From: JBOHHM01 sp050725495
Lineage (GTDB): Bacteria; Pseudomonadota; Gammaproteobacteria; Burkholderiales; Burkholderiaceae_C
DNA length: 7,283 nucleotides
Assembly (NCBI GenBank): GCA_050725495.1
Contig: JBOHHM010000274.1
Location: 1-7,283, forward strand
Reading direction: 5' to 3'
Shown: piece by piece, positions 1 through 5,151 of the stretch
How the letters are laid out: every line of letters begins with the position of its first letter
How positions within the stretch are numbered: position 1 is the first letter of the stretch
Program-made: the position numbers and the translations under genes
Notes under the pieces: model-generated
The model's database searches: none
Seen by the model: the letters and a program-made list of their open reading frames with translations, nothing else
What the model was told of the DNA's origin: nothing

Positions 1-122
1 GTGCAGGCCCCTCGCTGGCCGGCCGGCTGCTGATGCTCGATGGCCGCGCCATGGAATGGAACGAGGTGCGCGTGCCGCGCCATGCCGACTGCCCGGTCTG
101 CGCCGACCCGCGCTCGCGCTGA
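1..122 (+). CDS. MoeB/ThiF/HesA-family adenylyltransferase, C-terminal fragment
   Basis: Only the last 39 codons are in the window, read in the frame that begins at base 3 and ends with TGA at 120-122; the gene starts upstream. The visible tail reads LAGRLLMLDGRAMEWNEVRV and ends in CPVCADPRSR. This matches the C-terminus of E1-like enzymes (MoeB, ThiF, HesA), where a 'G.L.GRLL..D....' strand is followed by a 'CPVC' pair. In that family the pair forms half of a structural zinc site together with an earlier CxxC, which would lie outside the window. Such enzymes adenylate the C-terminal glycine of a small sulfur-carrier protein (MoaD or ThiS) during molybdopterin or thiamine synthesis. Which of these paths it serves cannot be told from the fragment. 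It faces the minus-strand nuclease gene and is separated from it by 115 bp, so it is unlikely to share a transcript with any other gene here. Confidence 0.75.
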   Translation, partial: AGPSLAGRLLMLDGRAMEWNEVRVPRHADCPVCADPRSR

Positions 123-166
123 AACCAATCGCTACTTTTCAATAGCATTCAAGGACCAATTTGCAA

Positions 167-184
167 GGGCTTCTGCCCGATTTT
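167..184. terminator. Weak terminator-like hairpin between convergent genes
   Basis: The bases read GGGC, TTCT loop, GCCC, then GA and TTTT (181-184). This is a 4-bp GC stem with a short T run on the plus strand, 44 bases after the stop of the MoeB/ThiF-like gene. On the other strand the same hairpin lies 54 bases past the nuclease stop and is followed by TTGCAAATT, so it could weakly serve both genes. The stem is short, so this is only a candidate. The rest of 123-237 is AT-richer than the flanking genes and has no open frame I would call. Confidence 0.3.
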
Positions 185-237
185 GCTGGAAACACGGCAA
201 TGCAACCGCGGCCCTTCGGCGTCCCGCAGCCCCGGAC

Positions 238-744
238 TCAGAATCCGGCCCCGTGGCAGCCACCATGCCTCCGACGGAAGTCGCGCGGCTCGATCGCGCC
301 GCCGATGGCCCACAGGCCGCGCCGCCGAAGCTGCGCCTGAGCCTGCTCGGCCGCATAGGGACCGGGGTTACGGCGGTAGTGGTAGGACCAGGCGTAGCCT
401 TGGCCCACCATCCAGGCGCCCATATCCTCGCCATGGCGCCTGATGTGTCCCAACGCCCGGCCATAGCTGTCGCGCGCGCGCGTGCTGACCACGACCGACT
501 GATGCAGCAGGCGCGAGGCCAGGGCATCGCGCGACTGCGCGCCGAAGGCCTGGCAGATCTCGGGGGCATCGATGCCCTGCAGGCGCAGCTTGCGCGGCTC
601 ACCCCCCGCGGCCGGGCGAACCCAGAGCGTGTCGCCGTCGCTGACATGCGTGACCACGCCCTGGAAGCTGCGCGCCAGCGCCGCGCCGCCCCACAGCAGC
701 GTCAGACAAAGGATCAGGCGGATGCAAGAGTTTTGAGAAGCCAC
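238..744 (-). CDS. Secreted SNase-like (thermonuclease family) nuclease
   Basis: This encodes a 168-aa staphylococcal-nuclease-fold protein that probably cleaves DNA and/or RNA outside the cytoplasm. I chose the GTG at 744 because it gives a compact signal peptide: hydrophobic residues about 8-22 (IRLILCLTLLWGGAA), with likely cleavage after A22-L23-A24. The frame stays open further upstream, but that stretch lies inside ykvA and lacks signal-peptide character. The SNase domain spans about residues 27-158. It contains VSDGDTLWV (34-42, the first metal-binding aspartates), R54 in LRLQGIDAPE (53-62) with D59 and E62, and R96 in DSYGRALG (92-99). By alignment with S. aureus nuclease these correspond to R35, D40, E43 and R87; T41 there is A60 here. 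The C-terminal AEQAQAQLRRRGLW helix is also typical. The gene starts inside the 3' end of ykvA, with a 31-bp overlap in a different frame, which suggests translational coupling. The start is the least certain part of this call. Confidence 0.85.
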   Translation of the reverse strand: MASQNSCIRLILCLTLLWGGAALARSFQGVVTHVSDGDTLWVRPAAGGEPRKLRLQGIDAPEICQAFGAQSRDALASRLLHQSVVVSTRARDSYGRALGHIRRHGEDMGAWMVGQGYAWSYHYRRNPGPYAAEQAQAQLRRRGLWAIGGAIEPRDFRRRHGGCHGAGF

Positions 745-1109
745 CAGCCAAGAACGCCCAGCAGCGCGGCCCAGATGACCAGCACGATCAACAAGCCCCC
801 AACCATCTTCGGCAGCCGCCCCTCGAACCGTTCGGCCCGCTGCAACATTTCCCGCCACAGGGCCGGTGGCGTCAGCCTGACCGCCAGCGCGATGCCCAGC
901 GGAATCAGGATCACATCATCGAGCAGGCCCAGCACCGGAATGACATCGGGGATCAGGTCGACCGGGCTCAGGGCATAGGCGACGACCAGACCCGCTATCA
1001 CTTTAGGAGCGACAGGCGTCCGTCTGTCGCGGATCAGCAGCCACAAAGCCACCAAATAGCGAAACAGTCGCCCCTTGTTCGCGGCGCGCAGCAGCTTGCC
1101 CCATTTCAT
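714..1109 (-). CDS. YkvA-family (DUF1232) membrane protein
   Basis: This is a 131-aa protein with the DUF1232 signature YALSPVDLIPDVIPVLGLLD at residues 45-64, followed by DVILIPLGIAL (65-75). The family is widespread, small and of unknown biochemical function. The N-terminus (1-30) is basic, and the conserved hydrophobic segment lies around residues 33-75. A second hydrophobic segment at about 104-126 (GLLIVLVIWAALLGVLGWWLL) is very likely a transmembrane helix. The ATG at 1109 gives the usual start, 'MKWGKLLR'. Upstream there is only a poor purine stretch (GGGGAAAAA, roughly 7-15 bases before the ATG). The gene lies 33 bp downstream of marR on the same strand and overlaps the nuclease gene by 31 bp, so the three may be co-transcribed. 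No functional link to regulator or nuclease is known to me; assigning one would be speculation. Confidence 0.85.
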   Translation of the reverse strand: MKWGKLLRAANKGRLFRYLVALWLLIRDRRTPVAPKVIAGLVVAYALSPVDLIPDVIPVLGLLDDVILIPLGIALAVRLTPPALWREMLQRAERFEGRLPKMVGGLLIVLVIWAALLGVLGWWLLKTLASA

Positions 1110-1142
1110 TTCGGGTTTTTCCCCATGTTATGGCGCAGCCGG

Positions 1143-1670
1143 TCATCCCATCACACGCGTCGAGCGGCCGCCGCGCCGCCGGTCGGCCTTGGGCAGCTTG
1201 GTCTGGGATAGCAGCAGCTCATCGGCGCGCTGCTGCAGGCGCACCAGGCTGGCATCGAGCCGCGCCACCTCGCTGAGCGGCAGCGCAGCCAGCAGTTCGC
1301 GGTTGATGTCAAACACCAGCGGCAGCAGCGCGCCATAGAGCGCGCGACCTTCCTCGGTCAAGCTCAGCATGACCTGGCGCCGGTCCCCCGCGCGCGCTTC
1401 GCGTTGCAGCAGCTTCTTGGCCACCAGCGAGGTGACGGCCTTGGAGGTGCGGGCCCGGTCCAGTTGGGCCCGTTCGGCCAGCTGCGAGGACCGCAGGCCC
1501 TCGTCCTGCGCCAGCAGCGCCAGCACACGCCATTCGCGCCGCGTAATGCCAAAGCGCCCCTCGCACAGCCGGATCACGCTGCTGCCAGCCACGCCCAGCA
1601 GGCGGCTCAGGCGGTACAGCAGCAGATCATCGAGTGAAGACGGTTGGTCGAGCCGGCATGGCAGGTTCAT
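1143..1670 (-). CDS. MarR-family transcriptional regulator
   Basis: This is a 175-aa winged helix-turn-helix regulator of the MarR family, which usually acts as a dimeric repressor relieved by small phenolic or other organic ligands. The DNA-binding domain covers about residues 42-112: ITRREWRVLALLA (42-54), then the helix pair RSSQLAERAQL (60-70) and the recognition helix DRARTSKAVTSLVAKKLL (71-88). The wing is centred on the AGDRRQ motif (94-99), with D96 and R98 as the family hallmarks, followed by LSLTEEGRALY (102-112). N- and C-terminal helices (about 13-40 and 118-154) would form the dimer interface. The tail after 158 is rich in arginine and lysine. The ATG at 1670 gives a full-length family member but has no recognisable Shine-Dalgarno sequence. 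The gene is divergent from the Bug-sulfatase-SulP genes, with an operator-like palindrome between them, so control of both directions is the natural inference. Confidence 0.92.
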   Translation of the reverse strand: MNLPCRLDQPSSLDDLLLYRLSRLLGVAGSSVIRLCEGRFGITRREWRVLALLAQDEGLRSSQLAERAQLDRARTSKAVTSLVAKKLLQREARAGDRRQVMLSLTEEGRALYGALLPLVFDINRELLAALPLSEVARLDASLVRLQQRADELLLSQTKLPKADRRRGGRSTRVMG

Positions 1671-1688
1671 CAGGGTTTACGCGGGGGA

Positions 1689-1709
1689 TGATTGATTAGA
1701 TCAATCAAT
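1689..1709. promoter_or_regulatory. Palindromic operator, likely MarR binding site
   Basis: Bases 1689-1707 read TGATTGATTAGATCAATCA, a perfect inverted repeat with 8-bp arms (TGATTGAT and ATCAATCA) around TAG. A second register, 1691-1709, has 7-bp arms (ATTGATT and AATCAAT) around AGATC. The size and AT-rich sequence fit a MarR dimer site. The site lies 18 bases before the marR start and 41 bases before the first Bug gene, so bound repressor could block both promoters. The palindrome is seen directly; the assignment to this MarR is inferred from position. Confidence 0.75.
1695..1703 (-). promoter_or_regulatory. Candidate extended -10 of marR
   Basis: On the minus strand the bases read TGATCTAAT, that is TG-N followed by TCTAAT, a 5/6 match to TATAAT with the extended -10 TG. 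The hexamer at the expected -35 distance (GTAATC) is poor, which is tolerable for an extended -10 promoter. Transcription would start near 1688, giving a leader of about 18 bases. The element lies inside the palindrome, consistent with autorepression. I could not place a convincing promoter for the plus-strand genes; TACAGT at 1721-1726 is a weak -10 candidate. Confidence 0.35.
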
Positions 1710-1739
1710 TGTCCGGGGATTACAGTGGCCCTGCAATCC

Positions 1740-1746
1740 AGGAGAG
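1740..1746 (+). promoter_or_regulatory. Ribosome binding site of first Bug gene
   Basis: AGGAGAG ends 4 bases before the ATG at 1751, an almost consensus Shine-Dalgarno sequence. It fixes the start at 1751 rather than at the in-frame TTG at 1709, which would place a non-hydrophobic extension ahead of the signal peptide and run through the operator. Confidence 0.8.
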
Positions 1747-1750
1747 ACCT

Positions 1751-2710
1751 ATGCTCAACCCTATCCGACATTGGGCAGCCTTGGCGCTGGCCACGGCAAG
1801 CCTGCTGGCCCAGGCCCAGGCCCTCGACAGCCCGCTGCGCATCGTGGTGGGCTACGCGCCCGGCGGCTCCAGCGACCGGGTCGCGCGCATCGTGGCCGAC
1901 AAGCTGCAGACCAAGCTGGGCCAGCCGGTGATCGTGGACAACAAGACCGGCGCAGGCGGGCGGCTCGCGGCGCAGCAGGTCAAGGCCACGCCGGCCGGCC
2001 AGAACGTGCTGATGCTGGCCAACCCGGCCGTCATGGTCGTGGCGCCGCTGGTGTTCAAGGGCAATGGCTACGACGCCGACCGGGATTTCGTGCCGGTCTC
2101 GCATGTCAACAACTACGAGTTTGGGATCGCCGTGGCCACGGCCGTGCCGGTGCGCGAGCTGCCGCACCTGCTGGCCTGGCTGCGGACCAACCCCGACAAA
2201 GCCAACTTCGGCGTGCCAGCCACCGGCAGCCTGCCGCATTTCTTTGGACTGATGACCGGTGAAAAGGCCAAGGTCAACGCCCAGGTGGTCGGCTACCGCG
2301 GCTCGGCGCCATTGCTCAACGACTTGCTCGGCGGCCAGGTCGCTGTGGCGTTTGACACGCTCGACACCCTGCTGCCGCAACACGAGGCGGGCAAGATCCG
2401 CATCCTCGCGGTCTCCGGCTACAAGCGCTCGCCGCATGCGCCCACCATCCCGACCTTCAAGGAAGCCGGCCTCGACCTGGTGGCCACCGGCTGGAACAGT
2501 TTCTTCGCCCCGGCGACCATGCCCCGGGCCAAGGTCGAGCAGCTCGCCAAGGCCATCCGCGAAGTCATGCTCGACCCCGACACCCAGCGCAAGATCATTG
2601 ACGCGAAGATGACGCCGGTGGTCAGCACACCGGCGCAGACCGAAGCCATGCTCAAGGCGTTTCGCGCGCAATGGGCGCCGGTGGTGCAGAAATCGGGCTA
2701 CCAGCCCTGA
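1751..2710 (+). CDS. Bug-family (TctC-type) periplasmic solute receptor 1
   Basis: This is a 319-aa extracytoplasmic binding protein of the Bug family, the receptor class linked to tripartite tricarboxylate transporters. Residues 1-24 form a Sec-type signal peptide (hydrophobic WAALALATASLLA, then AQAQA, cleavage near residue 24). Family landmarks follow in order: YAPGGSSDRVAR (35-46, first ligand loop), VDNKTGAGGRLAA (62-74), GVPATGSLPHFF (154-165), YRGSAPLLNDLLGGQV (182-197), FDTLDTL (201-207) and LAVSGYKRSP (219-228). Bug proteins typically hold carboxylated organic anions through water-bridged contacts to the two loops; the ligand here is unknown. No TctA or TctB membrane subunit is encoded nearby, so this is an orphan receptor, as is common in Burkholderiales. 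It is the first gene of the rightward cluster, 16 bp before a second Bug gene. Confidence 0.93.
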   Translation: MLNPIRHWAALALATASLLAQAQALDSPLRIVVGYAPGGSSDRVARIVADKLQTKLGQPVIVDNKTGAGGRLAAQQVKATPAGQNVLMLANPAVMVVAPLVFKGNGYDADRDFVPVSHVNNYEFGIAVATAVPVRELPHLLAWLRTNPDKANFGVPATGSLPHFFGLMTGEKAKVNAQVVGYRGSAPLLNDLLGGQVAVAFDTLDTLLPQHEAGKIRILAVSGYKRSPHAPTIPTFKEAGLDLVATGWNSFFAPATMPRAKVEQLAKAIREVMLDPDTQRKIIDAKMTPVVSTPAQTEAMLKAFRAQWAPVVQKSGYQP

Positions 2711-2716
2711 GCCCAC

Positions 2717-2720
2717 GGAG
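2717..2720 (+). promoter_or_regulatory. Ribosome binding site of second Bug gene
   Basis: GGAG, within ACGGAGAA, sits 6 bases before the ATG at 2727, in the 16-bp gap between the two Bug genes. It supports this start and independent translation from a shared transcript. Confidence 0.6.
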
Positions 2721-2726
2721 AACCGC

Positions 2727-3728
2727 ATGCCCCTGACAACTTCCCAACCGCAGCGCCGCCAGGCGCTGGCCTGGCTCGCCGGCCTGCCGCTGTCCGCCGT
2801 CCTGGCCCTGCATGCGCCCGCGCTGCACGCGCAGGAAGCCTATCCGTCCAAACCGGTGAAGTTCATCAACAGCTTCCCGCCCGGCGGGCCGGCGGACATG
2901 CTGGCGCGCTCGGTGGCCGAGGTCTTGCAGTCCAGCCTCAAGCAGCCGTTCATCGTCGACAACAAACCCGGCGCCAGCGGCAACATCGGTACCGACCTGG
3001 TCGCCAAGAGCCCGGCCGACGGCTACACGGTTCTGATCGGCATCGACACGACGTTCACGGTCAACCCGCACATCTACAAGTCCATGCCGTTCAAGCCCGG
3101 CGATCTCAAGCCGCTGATGATCATGGCGTCTTCGGGCCTGCTGGTCGGCGTCCATCCAGCGACAGGCATCAAGTCGATGAACGAGCTGATCGCGCAAGGC
3201 CGGACCAAGGGTCTGAACTTCAGCTCCGCCGGCAGCGGCAGCCCTGGGCATCTGGCCGCCGAGGTGTTCTCCGAAGCGGCCAAGGTGAAGATCAACCACA
3301 TTCCCTACAAAGGCAACACCCCGGCCGTGACGGCCGTGCTCGCGGGCGAGGTCGATGGCGGCATGCTGGCCACGCCGGGCATGCTGCCGCATGTCAAGGC
3401 CGGCAAAATCACGGCCCTGGCCGTGACCAGTCCGCAGCGCTCCAAACTGGCGCCCGAGTTTCCCACCGTGGCCGAGCTCGGGCTCAAGAACCTGGAGCAG
3501 GAAGTGCTCTATGTCGCCATGGTGCCTGCCGCCACCCCCGAGCCCGTGGTGCAAATCCTGCAGCGCGGTTTTGCCGAAGCCCTGGCCCGCCCGGACCTGC
3601 AGGCCCGCATGAAAAACCTCGATCTGCACCCCGAAGGCATCACCGGTGCGGCAGCGGCCAAGCGCCTGGCAGATGTCTCCGAGCGCTACGGCAGGATCAT
3701 CCGCGCCACAGGAATGAAAGTCGAATGA
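2727..3728 (+). CDS. Bug-family (TctC-type) periplasmic solute receptor 2
   Basis: This is a 333-aa second Bug receptor, clearly different in sequence from the first. The N-terminus has consecutive arginines in PQRRQALAWLAG (8-19), ahead of a hydrophobic stretch and an ALHA site near residue 35. This resembles a Tat signal, seen in many Bug proteins, though the motif is not perfect (no S/T before RR, and A where F is usual). Landmarks are FPPGGPADMLAR (50-61), VDNKPGASGNIG (77-88), SSAGSGSPGHLAAEVF (166-181), PYKGNTPAV (193-201) followed by LAGEVDGGM, and LAVTSPQRS near 232-240, in the usual order and spacing. The longer N-terminus accounts for most of the length difference from receptor 1. 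It is translationally linked to the sulfatase: its TGA overlaps the sulfatase ATG in ATGA at 3725-3728. Ligand unknown; a sulfated or carboxylated compound handled by the sulfatase is an inference from context. Confidence 0.93.
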   Translation: MPLTTSQPQRRQALAWLAGLPLSAVLALHAPALHAQEAYPSKPVKFINSFPPGGPADMLARSVAEVLQSSLKQPFIVDNKPGASGNIGTDLVAKSPADGYTVLIGIDTTFTVNPHIYKSMPFKPGDLKPLMIMASSGLLVGVHPATGIKSMNELIAQGRTKGLNFSSAGSGSPGHLAAEVFSEAAKVKINHIPYKGNTPAVTAVLAGEVDGGMLATPGMLPHVKAGKITALAVTSPQRSKLAPEFPTVAELGLKNLEQEVLYVAMVPAATPEPVVQILQRGFAEALARPDLQARMKNLDLHPEGITGAAAAKRLADVSERYGRIIRATGMKVE

Positions 3729-5059
3729 AACCCAACATTATCTTCATCGTCGCCGACGATCTCGGCTATGCCGACCTCGGCTGCTATGGCGGGCGGGACG
3801 CGGAATTCGGGCCGGTGTCGCCCGTGCTCGACACCCTCGCGGCCAAGGGCCTGAAGTTCACCCAGGGCTATGCCAATTCGCCGGTGTGCTCGCCCACGCG
3901 CTTTGCGCTGATGACGGCGCGCTACCAATACAGGCTGCGCGGCGCGGCCGAGGAGCCGATCAACAGCAGGAGCCGCGGCAGCACCACGCTGGGCCTGCCG
4001 CCCGAGCACCCGACCCTGCCCTCGCGGCTCAAGGCCAGCGGCTGGCGCACGGCGCTGATCGGCAAATGGCACCTGGGCTATCCGCCGGCTTTCGGGCCGC
4101 TGAAGTCGGGCTACGAGGAGTTCTTCGGCCCGATGGCCGGCGGCGTCGACTACTTCACCCACTGCGCCTCGACCGGGGCGCACGACCTGTGGTTTGGCGA
4201 GGAAGAGAAAGCCGAGCCAGGCTACCTGACCGACCTGATCTCCAAACGCGCCGTCGACTATGTGAACCGCATGGCGCGGCAAGACCAGCCGTTCTTTCTG
4301 AGCCTGCACTACACCGCGCCGCACTGGCCCTGGGAAACGCGCGACGACGAGGCGCTCGCAGCCCAGGTGGCCGACAACATCTTTCACCTCGATGGCGGCA
4401 ACATCCACACCTACCGCCGCATGATCCACCACATGGACGAGGGCATAGGCTGGGTCATGCAGGCGCTCGCGCAGCATGGCCTGAGCGACAACACCCTGGT
4501 CGTGTTCACCAGCGACAACGGCGGCGAGCGCTTCTCCGACAACTGGCCGCTGGTGGGCGGCAAGATGGACCTGACCGAAGGCGGCATCCGCGTGCCCTGG
4601 ATCGCGCACTGGCCCGCTGTCATCGGCGCCGGGGCGGTGAGCGAGCAGCACTGCCTGACCATGGACTGGTCGGCCACGATGCTCGATGCCGCAGGCATCT
4701 TGCCCGGCTCTGCCGGCATGCCGGCCGATCCCGACTACCCGCTCGATGGCGTGTCGCTGCTGCCGGTGCTGCGCGACCCCGCGCACCGCTTCCGGCGGCC
4801 CATGCACTGGCGCATGAACCACCGCGGCCAGCGGGCCCTGCGCGACGGCGACTGGAAGTACCTGCAGGTCGACGGCAACGAATACCTGTTCGATATCGCG
4901 GCCGACGAGCGCGAGCGCGCCAACCGGGCCCGGCGGGAGGGCGCGCGCCTGGCCGCCATGCGCGAGGCCTGGCAGGCCTGGGAGGCGACCATGCCGCCGA
5001 TTCCCGCCGACGCGACCATCAGCGTCGGCTATTCGGCCAAGGACATGCCACAGCGTTAA
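3725..5059 (+). CDS. Cys-type sulfatase (arylsulfatase-like), predicted cytoplasmic
   Basis: This is a 444-aa sulfatase of the alkaline-phosphatase superfamily that hydrolyses a sulfate ester to alcohol (or phenol) and sulfate. Metal and catalytic residues are all present by motif: D11-D12 in IVADDLGYADLG, C55 and R59 in the formylglycine motif CSPTR (55-59), K114 and H116 in IGKWHLG, H200 in APHWP (198-202), D264-N265 in FTSDNGG, and K280 in VGGKMDLTEGGIRVPW. C55 must be oxidised to formylglycine by an enzyme not found here. The residue after LMT (62-64) is A65, where the family signature normally has glycine. The protein opens directly with MKPNIIFIVADD and has no signal peptide, so it should act in the cytoplasm. 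The start overlaps the Bug2 stop as ATGA, with purine-rich AGGAATGAAAG upstream. The physiological substrate is not evident; 'arylsulfatase' is a family label, and a phosphonate or phosphate ester activity cannot be excluded. Confidence 0.93.
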   Translation: MKPNIIFIVADDLGYADLGCYGGRDAEFGPVSPVLDTLAAKGLKFTQGYANSPVCSPTRFALMTARYQYRLRGAAEEPINSRSRGSTTLGLPPEHPTLPSRLKASGWRTALIGKWHLGYPPAFGPLKSGYEEFFGPMAGGVDYFTHCASTGAHDLWFGEEEKAEPGYLTDLISKRAVDYVNRMARQDQPFFLSLHYTAPHWPWETRDDEALAAQVADNIFHLDGGNIHTYRRMIHHMDEGIGWVMQALAQHGLSDNTLVVFTSDNGGERFSDNWPLVGGKMDLTEGGIRVPWIAHWPAVIGAGAVSEQHCLTMDWSATMLDAAGILPGSAGMPADPDYPLDGVSLLPVLRDPAHRFRRPMHWRMNHRGQRALRDGDWKYLQVDGNEYLFDIAADERERANRARREGARLAAMREAWQAWEATMPPIPADATISVGYSAKDMPQR

Positions 5060-5063
5060 GCTT

Positions 5064-5128
5064 GCCATGCTGAACTTGGTGAAGGATCTGCCTGCGGGCT
5101 CAAGATGCTTCGCCCGGCTCAGAATGAC
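5064..5128. repeat. REP-like imperfect inverted repeat
   Basis: Two 26-base arms, 5064-5089 (beginning GCCATGCTGAAC) and 5103-5128 (ending GGCTCAGAATGAC), are reverse complements at 19 of 26 positions, around a 13-base loop (5090-5102). The arm pattern 'CTGAAC..GGTGAAG.ATCT' resembles dispersed intergenic hairpin repeats carrying CTTC(G/A)...CTCAG with terminal ATGAC. It starts 4 bases after the sulfatase stop and occupies most of the 92-bp gap to sulP. It has no T run, so it is not a standard terminator; it could stabilise or attenuate the transcript. Membership in a genome-wide repeat family is an inference. Confidence 0.6.
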
Positions 5129-5151
5129 AATCCAACGCTGCACTGCTGTCC

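Noticed and set aside
232..248. A hairpin resembling a tRNA anticodon arm: 5-bp stem and 7-base loop, on the minus strand CCGGATTCTGAGTCCGG, very like a tRNA-Gln(CUG) anticodon arm; possible tRNA or attachment-site remnant.
   Set aside because: No D arm, T arm (GGTTCGA) or acceptor stem is found at the right distances on either strand, and no integrase lies in the window. It overlaps the nuclease stop codon and is best seen as chance in GC-rich DNA.
40..978. A 312-codon plus-strand open frame across the nuclease and ykvA genes.
   Set aside because: The opposite strand carries two clear protein families here, and this translation has no family features; it is an artefact of high GC content.
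1709..1750. An upstream TTG start for the first Bug gene, adding 14 residues.
   Set aside because: The ATG at 1751 has a near-consensus AGGAGAG and begins a normal signal peptide; the extension would push hydrophilic sequence ahead of it and start inside the operator.
3686..5143. A 485-codon open frame on the minus strand opposite the sulfatase.
   Set aside because: Its translation is rich in R, G, H and A with no recognisable domain. It mirrors the codon bias of the well-supported sulfatase and runs through the REP-like repeat.
5060..5151. An intrinsic terminator between sulfatase and sulP.
   Set aside because: The inverted repeat is imperfect, has a 13-base loop and is not followed by a T run, so it does not fit a standard Rho-independent terminator.
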